DNA from: Bacillota bacterium
Lineage (GTDB): Bacteria > Bacillota_A > Clostridia > Lachnospirales > Lachnospiraceae
Assembly: GCA_023443925.1 (NCBI GenBank)
Contig: JAEZSL010000393.1
Location: forward strand, 1-11,065
Direction of reading: 5' to 3'
DNA: 11,065 nucleotides
The notes under the pieces: generated by a model
Databases searched by the model: none
The model's input: only the letters and a program-made list of their open reading frames with translations
Told to the model about the DNA's origin: nothing
Shown: positions 1 through 7,197 of the stretch, in pieces
How the letters are laid out: each line of letters opens with the position of its first letter
Numbering within the stretch: position 1 is the stretch's first letter
Made by a program: the position numbers and the translations under genes

Positions 1-32
1 GAATTAAATTGTATATAACAGGAGGAAAAAAG

Positions 33-791
33 GTGAGTGACAAACAAAAATTCTCGGTTTCGGATTTAAACCTGTTTTATGGTAATTTCCAGGCCTTAAA
101 GAATATAAATATGGATATAGAAAAAGGGCAGATTACAGCCTTTATCGGTCCGTCCGGATGCGGTAAATCTACTTTTTTGAAAACAATCAACCGGATGAAC
201 GATCTGATTGAAGGTGTCAAAATAACCGGAGAAATAACCATGGACGGAGTGGACATCTATAAGGAGATGGATGCAATACAGTTAAGAACCAGGGTTGGTA
301 TGGTATTCCAGCAGCCCAATCCATTTCCCATGAGTATTTATGATAACGTAGCCTATGGTCCCAGAATTCACGGAATCAGAAAAAAGAACGTATTGGATGA
401 AATTGTTGAAAAATCCCTGAGACAGGCAGCAATCTGGGATGAAGTCAAAGACAAACTAAAGAAGAGTGCCCTTGCAATATCCGGCGGACAACAGCAGAGA
501 ATCTGTATTGCCAGAACATTAGCCATTGAGCCGGAAGTTATCTTAATGGATGAACCTACCTCAGCCCTGGACCCTATTTCCACGCTGAAAATCGAAGATC
601 TTGCCACAGAACTGAAGCAGTTTTATACTATTATTATTGTAACTCATAATATGCAGCAGGCAGGTAGAATATCGGATAAAACAGCTTTCTTTCTGACGGG
701 AGAAGTAATTGAGTACGGTAAAACGGAACAGATTTTTAACAAACCAAGGAATAAAAAAACAGAAGATTATATTACCGGAAGATTTGGTTAA
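33..791 (+). CDS. pstB: Phosphate ABC transporter ATP-binding protein PstB
   Basis: PstB is the cytoplasmic ATPase of the PstSCAB high-affinity phosphate importer; it drives uptake by hydrolysing ATP against the PstA/PstC membrane pair. Visible motifs, numbered from the GTG start: Walker [10 protein letters not shown] (39-47), signature SGGQQQR (150-156), Walker B VILMDEP (169-175) followed by the D-loop SALD, and the switch His in THN (205). The C-terminus [11 protein letters not shown] is typical of PstB. The chosen start is GTG at 33, because AGGAGG at 20-25 lies 7 nt before it and gives 252 aa, the usual PstB length; an upstream in-frame ATG at 9 would put the ribosome site inside the gene. 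A TAA at 5-7 may end the preceding gene, presumably pstA, which is outside the window. The gene is intact, and phoU follows after 93 nt. Identification is secure. Confidence 0.97.
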   Translation: MSDKQKFSVSDLNLFYGNFQALKNINMDIEKGQITAFIGPSGCGKSTFLKTINRMNDLIEGVKITGEITMDGVDIYKEMDAIQLRTRVGMVFQQPNPFPMSIYDNVAYGPRIHGIRKKNVLDEIVEKSLRQAAIWDEVKDKLKKSALAISGGQQQRICIARTLAIEPEVILMDEPTSALDPISTLKIEDLATELKQFYTIIIVTHNMQQAGRISDKTAFFLTGEVIEYGKTEQIFNKPRNKKTEDYITGRFG

Positions 792-798
792 ATAATAC

Positions 799-827
799 TT
801 GAAATATTAGTAAAAACTGCTTAATAT
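799..827 (+). promoter_or_regulatory. Candidate internal promoter before phoU
   Basis: TTGAAA (799-804) and TAATAT (822-827) are separated by 17 nt in the pstB-phoU gap. The -35 is good and the -10 matches 4 of 6 positions of the vegetative consensus. If active, it would start near 834 and allow phoU-phoP-phoR expression independent of the pst promoter. I see no clear PhoP box next to it. In an AT-rich gap this could be chance. Confidence 0.35.
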
Positions 828-850
828 GTTGTATAAGGCAGAGTATAAAA

Positions 851-875
851 GCCTGTAAAGACAGGTAGATGGGAG
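851..875 (+). repeat. Hairpin plus AGATGGGAG module before phoU
   Basis: CCTGT (852-856) and ACAGG (861-865) form a 5-bp stem with loop AAAG; a G-U pair at 851/866 extends it. It is followed directly by AGATGGGAG (867-875), whose GGGAG serves as the phoU ribosome binding site, 9 nt from the ATG. The same arrangement recurs three times before phoP (1548-1652), so this looks like one copy of a repeated hairpin/ribosome-site module. Confidence 0.6.
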
Positions 876-884
876 CCAATAAAA

Positions 885-1532
885 ATGAGACAAAGTTTTA
901 TCGCGCAACTTGAAGAATTGAATAATAATGTAATTAAGATGGGTAGCATACTGGAATTGTCGATCAATGAAATGATCCTTGCTCTGGATAATACCGATGT
1001 TGAAATAGCAAAGAAGATCATAGCCAGAGATGATGAGATAGATTTGCTGGAACAGCATATTGAAAGGGAATGCATTAACATCATTGCCAAACAGCAGCCC
1101 CTTGCTACCGATTTAAGAAAAATCACCTCCATTATGAAGATCATTACGGACATTGAAAGAATTGCGGATCAGTGTTCCGATATTTCGGAATATATAATCC
1201 GTCTTAGTAAGCTGCCTAACAGCAAGGCACCAAAGAATCTGCCGGATATGATCAGTGCTATGAAAAAGATGGTAATTGATACCATAGACAGTTTCGTGGA
1301 AGCCGATCTAGAGAAAGCCTCCAACGTAATTGATGGAGATGATGAAGTAGACAGCTATTTCCATAAAATAACCGATGAATTATCGGACATGATGCAAAAG
1401 GACCCAGGTACGGTTCCCCAATGCATTTGTTATCTTATGATAATTAAGTATCTGGAGAGAATGGCAGACCATGCCACCAATATCGCAGAATGGATTAAAT
1501 TCATAATAACCGGAGATCTGGCATTGGGCTGA
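885..1532 (+). CDS. phoU: Phosphate-specific transport regulator PhoU
   Basis: PhoU is a peripheral cytoplasmic protein that links the state of the Pst transporter to the PhoR kinase and keeps Pho signalling off when phosphate is plentiful. At 215 aa it has the family length and the expected all-helical repeat of two PhoU half-domains. Each half carries the metal-binding E-R-x-x-D signature: DIERIADQ at residues 89-96 and YLERMADH at 189-196. The start ATG at 885 follows GGGAG (871-875) by 9 nt and gives the normal N-terminus MRQSFIAQLEEL. It lies between pstB and phoP, the usual Firmicute order. The weaker GGGAG site and the hairpin before it suggest that translation may be tuned separately from pstB. 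Confidence 0.96.
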   Translation: MRQSFIAQLEELNNNVIKMGSILELSINEMILALDNTDVEIAKKIIARDDEIDLLEQHIERECINIIAKQQPLATDLRKITSIMKIITDIERIADQCSDISEYIIRLSKLPNSKAPKNLPDMISAMKKMVIDTIDSFVEADLEKASNVIDGDDEVDSYFHKITDELSDMMQKDPGTVPQCICYLMIIKYLERMADHATNIAEWIKFIITGDLALG

Positions 1533-1547
1533 TCGATAGATTGGAAC

Positions 1548-1652
1548 GTGTGCCGGTAGCACACAGATGGGAGTATCCTCGTTAAAAAGTATGCTAAAGC
1601 ACGTAGACGGGAGTATACTCAATTAAAGTGTGATAAAGCACACAGATGGGAG
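1548..1652 (+). repeat. Three tandem hairpin-AGAYGGGAG units before phoP
   Basis: The 125-nt phoU-phoP gap holds three units with a period of about 40 nt. Unit 1: stem GTGTGC (1548-1553)/GCACAC (1559-1564), then AGATGGGAG (1565-1573). Unit 2: imperfect stem GTATGC (1589-1594)/GCACGT (1599-1604), then AGACGGGAG (1605-1613). Unit 3: stem GTGTG (1628-1632)/CACAC (1639-1643), then AGATGGGAG (1644-1652). The GGGAG of unit 3 is the phoP ribosome binding site. In units 1 and 2 the GGGAG is followed by CCTC or ACTC, which could pair with it; 1611-1620 is the perfect palindrome GAGTATACTC. The stems vary in sequence but keep pairing in units 1 and 3, which suggests the fold matters. Function is unknown; possibilities are translation control, messenger stability, or a dispersed repeat. 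Confidence 0.7.
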
Positions 1653-1657
1653 TTAGT

Positions 1658-2356
1658 ATGAAAACAATATTAGCTGTGGATGATGAAGTTCACATTTTAG
1701 AATTGCTGTCTTATAATCTGGAGCGTGACGGATATCATGTCTTAAAAGCGGAAACAGGTGAAGATGCCCTGGATACATTGGAAAAGGAGAAGGTCGACAT
1801 TGTGCTGTTAGACTGGATGCTGCCTGGAATCGATGGAATCGAAGTCTTAAGGCGTATCAGAGCCAACAAAGCCCTGCGGACCCTCCCGGTAATTTTCCTG
1901 ACGGCAAAAGGGGATGAAATCAGCAAGGTGGTTGGCCTTGAAGTGGGTTCCGACGACTATCTGGTGAAACCTTTTGGAGTGCATGAATTATTAGCGAGGA
2001 TAAAGGCAGTTTTAAGAAGAAGTGAAAGCAGTTTTGATTTGGAAGAAACAGAGAAGGAAGAAAAAATAGTCATTGATTATCTGGAAATTAACCGTGCCAG
2101 AAGAACTGTATTGGTAAAAGGAACACCGGTGGAGTTATCCTATAAAGAATTTGAGTTACTTTATTTATTAGCGAAAAACCGGGGGATTGTATTTACCAGG
2201 GATAATCTTTTAGAGAAAGTCTGGGGATATGATTATATTGGGGAGACCAGAACCGTGGATGTTCATGTCAGTAACTTAAGGAAAAAAATCGAACAGGATG
2301 AAAGCCATCCCTTGTATATAAAAACCGTGAGAGGTATGGGGTATAAGTTTGCATAA
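1658..2356 (+). CDS. phoP: OmpR/PhoB-type response regulator PhoP
   Basis: PhoP is the DNA-binding response regulator of phosphate starvation, phosphorylated by PhoR (next gene) and acting on Pho-box promoters. The receiver domain (residues 1 to about 120) has the acidic pair D8/D9, phospho-acceptor D52 in LLDWMLPG, T82 in FLTAK, and K104 in YLVKPF. A winged-helix domain of OmpR type occupies about 135-232, with the characteristic YKEFELLYLLA and TVDVHVSNLRKKIE segments. The chosen start is ATG 1658: GGGAG (1648-1652) lies 5 nt upstream and the protein begins MKTILAVDDE, as expected. An in-frame ATG at 1646 lies inside the ribosome-site motif and is unlikely. The stop overlaps the ribosome site of phoR, so the two are probably translationally coupled. 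The symbol rests on context; phoB or regX3 are alternative names for this role. Confidence 0.95.
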   Translation: MKTILAVDDEVHILELLSYNLERDGYHVLKAETGEDALDTLEKEKVDIVLLDWMLPGIDGIEVLRRIRANKALRTLPVIFLTAKGDEISKVVGLEVGSDDYLVKPFGVHELLARIKAVLRRSESSFDLEETEKEEKIVIDYLEINRARRTVLVKGTPVELSYKEFELLYLLAKNRGIVFTRDNLLEKVWGYDYIGETRTVDVHVSNLRKKIEQDESHPLYIKTVRGMGYKFA

Positions 2357-2370
2357 GGAGGTTTTTTAAT

Positions 2371-4119
2371 TTGCATAAAAAATTGTTCATAAGCTATCTG
2401 ACTATTATTTTAATTGCAATCAGTATATCTACGGCAATTTTCTGGCATAGAGGTTATCAGTTTATTTACCGGCAGAGCCAGGATTATTACCTGACCCAGG
2501 CAAAATTGGTAGGGGATATTTTTAACGACGAGGAGTTTGAAAACCCCCAGGCTTATGAAGCCTTTGTGCAAAAGTATGCCTTAAAATATGATTTCAGAAT
2601 AACCATTATCGACCGTAACGGTGAAGTCTATGCGGATTCCAATACGGATGAGCATTTGGAGAATCATAAAGACAGAGAAGAAGTCATACGCGCATTAAAC
2701 GGTGAGAGTGTTACCGTAAACCGGTATTCCGAAACCATGGGTCAGCAGTATGCTTATAGTGCCGTACCGGTATCCAATGACGATTTCAGCGGTGTACTCC
2801 GTATATCACTGCCTTTGTCAGAGTTAAGGGATTTAAACAGTCATATGTTTTATGCCATACTTTATGCCATACTGATCTGTTTTGTCATAGCACTGTTAGC
2901 GGCCCTTATCTTTACCGAGATTCTGGCAAAGCCTATTCATGAAGTATCAGAAGCTGCACAGCGTATTACCAAAGGCGATTATAATATAAAAATATATACC
3001 AGGGATAGATCAGTGGTTGGTAAACTGGCAGAATCCTTTAATGTCATGTCAAAGAATCTGAAGGAGAATATAGAAAGCCTGACCCAGAGAAATGCTGAGT
3101 TGGAAGCCATGCTAAGCAGTATGACGGCAGGGGTAGTGGCAATTGATGATTCCAATGAAATCTTGTTTTACAATAAAGCCTTTACAGAGATTGTTAAACC
3201 GGCCGGTAAAGAGCTTCTGGGCCAGTCCTTATATAATGTATTGCGTAATGCGGCCGTATTTGATGCCATTGATCAGGTGCGTATAAATAATATAAGCGTG
3301 GAACAGGAAGGAACCTTAACAAGAGATGGTTTAAGATATATACGTGTTGCAGCCACTCCGCTGGGCATGGAAGGCAGAAATTACTTTGGCGTATTACTAA
3401 TTATCGATGACGTAACAAAAATAAAGAAACTGGAAAGCATACGAAGTGACTTTGTATCCAATGTGACTCATGAATTAAAGACGCCACTAACCTCCATCCG
3501 GGGTTTTATCGATACTTTAAAGGGTGGAGCTATAAAAGAAGAGGCTGTGGCAAACCGCTTTTTAGATATTATTGACATTGAAGCGGAACGGTTGTACAGT
3601 TTAATTCAGGATATACTGCTGCTGTCGGAAATCGAATCAAAACGGGAATATGAATCCATTCCCTTTGATATGAATGAATGTGTCAATTCAGTAATTGAAC
3701 TGCTTTACTCAAAATTGACCGATAAGGTGAAGATTATTTTTGAACCTCAGCCATATCTAAAGCCTTTTGTCTGCAATCCGGATAGGATGAAACAGCTGCT
3801 GATTAATTTACTGGATAATGCCATTAAATATACCGAAGAAGGAAGCATCACCATTTCCTGTACGGAAGAAAATAATAAATTAATACTGCGGGTAAAGGAT
3901 ACCGGAATCGGAATCGGCAAAGACCATCTGTCCCGTATTTTCGAACGTTTTTACCGGGTGGATAAAGGACGCTCCAGAAAGCAGGGGGGAACCGGTCTTG
4001 GTCTGGCTATCGTAAAACACATTGTGGAGCTTTATAACGGTAATATCCAGTTAGAAAGCCAGCCAGGCGTTGGTACGGAATTTAAGATCAGTTTACCTTA
4101 CGACGGCATTAATAAATAA
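2371..4119 (+). CDS. phoR: Phosphate-regulon sensor histidine kinase PhoR
   Basis: PhoR is the membrane-bound kinase partner of PhoP. Visible order: transmembrane helix at about residues 7-25; extracytoplasmic sensor region 28-158 with a PAS-like segment (ITIIDRNGEVYADS); second helix 159-183; HAMP 184-236; cytoplasmic PAS about 240-350 (GVVAIDDSNEILFYN); HisKA with phospho-acceptor H367 in VTHELKTPLTS; and an HATPase_c domain with N-box N483 (LLDNAIKY), G1 DTGIGIG (510-516) and G2 GGTGLGL (539-545). The 582-aa length is normal for Firmicute PhoR with an internal PAS. The start is TTG at 2371, with AAGGAGG (2355-2361) 9 nt upstream overlapping the phoP stop; no ATG fits. In established models Pst/PhoU state, rather than phosphate binding outside the cell, is relayed to the kinase. 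It is the last gene before a terminator. Confidence 0.95.
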   Translation: MHKKLFISYLTIILIAISISTAIFWHRGYQFIYRQSQDYYLTQAKLVGDIFNDEEFENPQAYEAFVQKYALKYDFRITIIDRNGEVYADSNTDEHLENHKDREEVIRALNGESVTVNRYSETMGQQYAYSAVPVSNDDFSGVLRISLPLSELRDLNSHMFYAILYAILICFVIALLAALIFTEILAKPIHEVSEAAQRITKGDYNIKIYTRDRSVVGKLAESFNVMSKNLKENIESLTQRNAELEAMLSSMTAGVVAIDDSNEILFYNKAFTEIVKPAGKELLGQSLYNVLRNAAVFDAIDQVRINNISVEQEGTLTRDGLRYIRVAATPLGMEGRNYFGVLLIIDDVTKIKKLESIRSDFVSNVTHELKTPLTSIRGFIDTLKGGAIKEEAVANRFLDIIDIEAERLYSLIQDILLLSEIESKREYESIPFDMNECVNSVIELLYSKLTDKVKIIFEPQPYLKPFVCNPDRMKQLLINLLDNAIKYTEEGSITISCTEENNKLILRVKDTGIGIGKDHLSRIFERFYRVDKGRSRKQGGTGLGLAIVKHIVELYNGNIQLESQPGVGTEFKISLPYDGINK

Positions 4120-4184
4120 TTAAAGTATGTAAAGCCATAATATAAAAAAGTCTGCAGAGTACAAATATAATAGCATAATGCGAA

Positions 4185-4231
4185 AAAGGGAGGGAAGGGA
4201 ACTACGGCTTATATACGTAATTCCCTCCTTT
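4185..4231. terminator. Bidirectional intrinsic terminator between phoR and the DUF1461 gene
   Basis: GGAGGGAA (4189-4196) pairs perfectly with TTCCCTCC (4221-4228). A/T pairs extend the stem, and a smaller TACG/CGTA stem lies inside the loop (4203-4206/4216-4219). On the minus strand the stem is followed by a five-T run, a good terminator for the 4279-4935 gene. On the plus strand the T tract is interrupted, so phoR termination may be weaker. It sits between convergent genes. Confidence 0.8.
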
Positions 4232-4278
4232 GAATTTTACAGTTCTAACTCTGAACAGTCATAAAGAACAGATACCCT

Positions 4279-4935
4279 TTAGTATCTGCGGCTGGTATAG
4301 TAACTTCTTCTGGGTCTTTTTCTGGAGAATAAAAACAGGCTTAAACTGCCCAGAACCACGAACAGAATAATTACAATCAGTTCATGCAGAAAGAAAGTAT
4401 CCGGCAGGATCGTAATGACCGGGTCGGTGGCCGGGTCGAAGAGCCAGTAATCATTACGGAAAAAAATCTTATGAAATATAACAAAGGCAGCATCAAAATT
4501 AATTGCACAGCCTATTGCTGCAATTGCCGGTACGACCAGAACCGTAATGGATGATACCAGCAGATAGCTTCGGTCACGCTTTCGTTTTTTGTACAGGATA
4601 ACGCCGATAGCAGCCACCAGTGAGGCTAAGCCGATGTAATAAAATGATACAAATATATTTTTCACTTCGGAAAAATGCTGCAGACCGGAAGCAGAAGCCG
4701 GTAAAGTAGGAAATTTCAGCTCTCCGCTGAAAAAGGGTGAATTATAGTCGATGAGAGCATCGTAGTTTTCGATGATAACCTGCTTTTCATAGCCGGAGGT
4801 CTCTGGGATCTTTAAAAAGGATATGTCCAGGTAATATATAAACCTGAAATTAACGGCAGCAATAACACCGATGGAAATAAATAATAAGGTAAATACAATA
4901 CCGATTAAAATATCTGTAAACTTAAATCTTCTCAT
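4279..4935 (-). CDS. TIGR01906/DUF1461 family integral membrane protein
   Basis: This 218-aa protein of unknown function matches what I recall of the TIGR01906 (DUF1461) family of low-GC Gram-positives. It has four likely membrane helices, at about residues 9-29, 97-115, 124-145 and 186-206. An extracytoplasmic loop follows the first helix and ends in the family-like HFSEVK before helix 2. Between helices 3 and 4 lies the conserved-looking stretch FHKIFF...W.FDPATD, then LPDTFF. The tail is basic (KRPRRSYYTSRRY) and probably cytoplasmic. Its best upstream ribosome site is AAGGAG, about 13 nt from the ATG, rather far, so initiation may be weak or regulated. It is a single-gene unit with its own strong promoter and a 130-nt structured leader, convergent with phoR and divergent from purH. 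No reaction can be assigned. Confidence 0.8.
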   Translation of the reverse strand: MRRFKFTDILIGIVFTLLFISIGVIAAVNFRFIYYLDISFLKIPETSGYEKQVIIENYDALIDYNSPFFSGELKFPTLPASASGLQHFSEVKNIFVSFYYIGLASLVAAIGVILYKKRKRDRSYLLVSSITVLVVPAIAAIGCAINFDAAFVIFHKIFFRNDYWLFDPATDPVITILPDTFFLHELIVIILFVVLGSLSLFLFSRKRPRRSYYTSRRY

Positions 4936-4987
4936 GGCAGCAACCTAACTCCTTGTCTAAACGTACTTGTAGAATCCAGAATAAGCC

Positions 4988-5046
4988 AGTACAACCCTGC
5001 GGGTAAAGTGCCGGTAACTAACCCGTTCTTTCGCCAATGTTGTACT
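4988..5046 (-). promoter_or_regulatory. Structured 5' leader of the DUF1461 gene, unclassified
   Basis: The predicted transcript leader contains a perfect 8-bp outer stem, AGTACAAC/GTTGTACT (plus-strand 4988-4995 and 5039-5046). It encloses a 5-bp inner stem, CGGGT/ACCCG (5000-5004 and 5021-5025), with a 16-nt loop. On the minus strand the junction reads ATTGGCGAAAG before the inner stem and CAGG after it. Just downstream, TACAA in CTACAAGTACG could compete for the TTGTA of the outer stem's second arm, close to the ribosome site, so a switch is possible. The outline resembles the 5' half of a ZTP aptamer, but the diagnostic CCGCCTGGGC is absent. I cannot assign it to a known class. Confidence 0.45.
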
Positions 5047-5071
5047 AGTATAGCCGGTTTTTATGAATTTC

Positions 5072-5100
5072 ATTATATATCATATCAAAAATTTATTCAA
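5072..5100 (-). promoter_or_regulatory. Vegetative promoter of the DUF1461 gene
   Basis: On the minus strand TTGAAT (5100-5095), a 17-nt spacer and a perfect TATAAT (5077-5072) form a strong housekeeping promoter. Transcription would start near 5065, leaving a leader of about 130 nt before the ATG at 4935. Confidence 0.75.
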
Positions 5101-5199
5101 TTGATGTTTTCCAGACAGAGGAAGAAAATCATTATAGGTGGTTTATATTAACAAAAACGGGGAATAGGCTGGTTTGTTTTAACAGATAAGGAATAAGGA

Positions 5200-5228
5200 T
5201 TGAAATTTACTGAAAAGTATAGTAAACT
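5200..5228 (+). promoter_or_regulatory. Promoter of the purH riboswitch transcript
   Basis: TTGAAA (5200-5205), a 17-nt spacer and TAAACT (5223-5228) place the start near 5235, just before the first aptamer stem at 5239. The -10 is imperfect, but the position fits well. An inverted repeat TTTACT...AGTAAA (5206-5211/5221-5226) overlaps the spacer and -10 and could be an operator; that is speculative. Confidence 0.55.
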
Positions 5229-5238
5229 AATGAAAGAA

Positions 5239-5311
5239 TTTGTACGACTGGCGGAAAGTGGGAGTTTACCCACGGGGAGTACAAAACATAGAAAGAGCCG
5301 ACCGCCTGGGC
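5239..5311 (+). promoter_or_regulatory. ZTP/ZMP (pfl) riboswitch aptamer upstream of purH
   Basis: All hallmarks of the pfl/ZTP class are present in order: P1 TTTGTAC (5239-5245) with GTACAAA (5279-5285); the conserved junction GACTGGCGG (5246-5254); P2 GTGGG/CCCAC (5258-5262/5269-5273); GGGGA (5274-5278) closing towards P1; and, after a linker, the invariant CCGCCTGGGC (5302-5311). The GGCG of the junction can pair with CGCC to make the known pseudoknot. The class senses ZMP/ZTP, which build up when 10-formyl-tetrahydrofolate is short. The gene controlled is purH, whose transformylase consumes ZMP with that cofactor, so this is a logical ON switch. Confidence 0.95.
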
Positions 5312-5372
5312 AGCCCAAGTAACCTTATATAGCAATATATAGGTTTTTACGGGGTTACCCGGGCGTTTTTTT
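5303..5372 (+). terminator. Intrinsic terminator, expression platform of the ZTP riboswitch
   Basis: CGCCTGGG (5303-5310) pairs with CCCGGGCG (5358-5365) with one G-U, followed by seven Ts (5366-5372). Inner pairings GTAACC/GGTTAC (5319-5324/5353-5358) and a small TATATA hairpin (5323-5343) could also form. The 5' arm is the same CCGCC segment that the ligand-bound aptamer holds in its pseudoknot. Ligand should therefore block the terminator and let RNA polymerase reach purH. Confidence 0.9.
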
Positions 5373-5464
5373 ATTTAATCCGGTGACACATTGTAAAATG
5401 GGTAGAATATACCTGAAAAGATATTTTACAACTGCCGCCATCATAAATGAAAAGGAGAGTAACG

Positions 5465-7018
5465 ATGAGAGCTTTAATCAGTGTATCGGACAAAACAGGT
5501 ATTGTAGAATTTGCAAAGGAACTGGTATCTTTGGGTATTGAGATAATATCCACAGGAGGAACCTTTGGCAAGTTAAAGGAAGCGGGTATAGCCGCCATGG
5601 AGATCTCTGAGCTTACCGGATTCCCGGAATGCCTGGACGGGCGGGTTAAGACCCTGCATCCGGTGGTACATGCCGGACTGCTTGCCATGAGAAGCAAACC
5701 GGAGCATATGAAACAGCTGAATGACTTAAACATTGAAACCATCGATATTGTGGTAGTTAATTTATATCCTTTTAAAGCCACAATCTTAAAAGATAATGTA
5801 ACCCGAGAGGAAGCCGTAGAGAATATAGATATCGGCGGCCCCACTATGCTTCGCTCCGCCGCCAAAAACTATCAGGATGTGGCGGTTATCGTAGATCCCG
5901 GCGACTATAAAACCGTACTGGAACAATTAAAAGCAGGGGGAGAAGTAGCACTGGATACAAAGTTTTACCTTATGCAGAAAGTATTTATGCATACCTCCGG
6001 TTATGATACCATGATTGCAGATTACCTTAAAAATGAGAGGAAGGACAGGGAACTTCCGGAAACGCTGACCATGACCTTTGAAAAGGTACAGGATATGAGA
6101 TACGGTGAGAACCCTCACCAGAAAGCGGCGTTTTACCGTGAAATCGGAAAGAAAACAGGCTCTATAACGGATGCAGTCCAATTAAACGGAAAAGAGCTGT
6201 CCTTTAATAATATCAATGATACCAACGGTGCGTTGGAATTGCTCAAAGAATTTTCAGAACCGACGGTAGTTGCCTGCAAACACGGCAATCCCTGCGGCGT
6301 AGGAAGCGCGGATACCATTGTGGAGGCCTGGAACAAAGCATTTGCAGCAGATAAGGTTTCTATCTATGGCGGCATTGTGGTAGTTAACAGAGAAGTGACG
6401 GAAGAACTTGCAGAAGAGATGAAAAAGGTGTTTCTGGAGGTAATCGTAGCTCCTTCTTATGAAGCGGCGGCTTTAGAGGCTTTACAGAGCAAGAAAAATG
6501 TCCGGGTACTGGAATTAAAAGACATCGGTGTGCCTCAGGATGAAAATGCATATGATTTAAAGAAAGTAAATGGCGGCCTGATTGTGCAGACCATTGACAG
6601 TAAACTGCTGATGGAGGACGAGTTAAAAGTGGTGACCGAGCGTAAGCCGACGGAAAAAGAAATGGAAGATATGTTATTTGCCTGGAAAGTAGTTAAGTTT
6701 GTAAAATCTAACGGAATTGCCCTGGCAAAAGAGAAGCAGACCGTTGGTATCGGACCGGGACAGGTTAACCGGGTTTGGGCTGCAAGACAGAGTACGGAGC
6801 ATGCAGTGGAGTTAATCGGTGAAGACGCAGCCAAAGGAGCGGTTCTTGCCTCCGATGCCTTCTTCCCCTTTGACGATTGTGTAGAAGCAGCACAGGAAGC
6901 CGGTATTACTGCCATCATACAGCCAGGCGGTTCTATCAGGGATGAGGAATCCATCAAAAAATGCAATGAATACGGAATTGCCATGGTATTTACCGGAATG
7001 AGGCACTTTAAGCATTAA
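5465..7018 (+). CDS. purH: Bifunctional AICAR formyltransferase/IMP cyclohydrolase PurH
   Basis: PurH carries out the last two steps of de novo purine synthesis in the cytoplasm: AICAR (ZMP) plus 10-formyl-THF to FAICAR, then ring closure to IMP. The N-terminal MGS-like cyclohydrolase domain (about 1-145) begins [17 protein letters not shown] and includes STGGTF and the RVKTLHP segment. The transformylase domain follows, with the catalytic Lys-His pair at 272-273 in CKHGNPCG and the late conserved stretches [16 protein letters not shown] and [10 protein letters not shown]. Length is 517 aa, within the family range. The start is ATG 5465, with AAAGGAGAG (5451-5459) 5 nt upstream; the in-frame ATG at 5447 precedes that site and is rejected. 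The gene stands alone rather than in a pur cluster, has its own ZTP riboswitch, and ends at a terminator. Confidence 0.97.
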   Translation: MRALISVSDKTGIVEFAKELVSLGIEIISTGGTFGKLKEAGIAAMEISELTGFPECLDGRVKTLHPVVHAGLLAMRSKPEHMKQLNDLNIETIDIVVVNLYPFKATILKDNVTREEAVENIDIGGPTMLRSAAKNYQDVAVIVDPGDYKTVLEQLKAGGEVALDTKFYLMQKVFMHTSGYDTMIADYLKNERKDRELPETLTMTFEKVQDMRYGENPHQKAAFYREIGKKTGSITDAVQLNGKELSFNNINDTNGALELLKEFSEPTVVACKHGNPCGVGSADTIVEAWNKAFAADKVSIYGGIVVVNREVTEELAEEMKKVFLEVIVAPSYEAAALEALQSKKNVRVLELKDIGVPQDENAYDLKKVNGGLIVQTIDSKLLMEDELKVVTERKPTEKEMEDMLFAWKVVKFVKSNGIALAKEKQTVGIGPGQVNRVWAARQSTEHAVELIGEDAAKGAVLASDAFFPFDDCVEAAQEAGITAIIQPGGSIRDEESIKKCNEYGIAMVFTGMRHFKH

Positions 7019-7040
7019 GATTAGGGTATAAAAATATAAA

Positions 7041-7089
7041 AAAGAGGATGTCAGTTACGGCTTAATCCGTATATCAAGACATCCTCTTT
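7041..7089. terminator. Bidirectional terminator between purH and csp
   Basis: AAAGAGGATGTC (7041-7052) pairs perfectly with GACATCCTCTTT (7078-7089), a 12-bp stem with As upstream and Ts downstream, so it should work on both strands for the convergent genes. A small TACGG/CCGTA stem (7056-7060/7067-7071) lies in the loop. About 110 AT-rich bases (7090-7197) follow before the csp stop; they hold several TTATAAC-like repeats but no gene. Confidence 0.88.
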
Positions 7090-7197
7090 TCGTTATAACC
7101 GGTTACGCTTAAATCTATTATAATTATTATTTATATTTAACATAATTGTAGGATTATAACGTATAAAATTGATTATAACTAAGGATTACTGTTACAA

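Noticed and set aside
697..704. Another GACGGGAG copy of the pho hairpin module
   Set aside because: It lies inside pstB coding sequence, without a preceding hairpin or a following start codon; taken as chance.
4988..5046. A second genuine ZTP riboswitch on the minus strand
   Set aside because: The outer and inner stems and the TTGGCG junction look similar, but the diagnostic CCGCCTGGGC is missing downstream and GGGGA is replaced by CAGGG. Kept only as an unclassified leader.
5371..5865. Antisense reading frame over the purH start (also similar long frames opposite 6535-6984 and 8445-8954)
   Set aside because: These are shadows of purH and floT: no ribosome sites, no recognisable motifs, and the sense genes are strongly supported.
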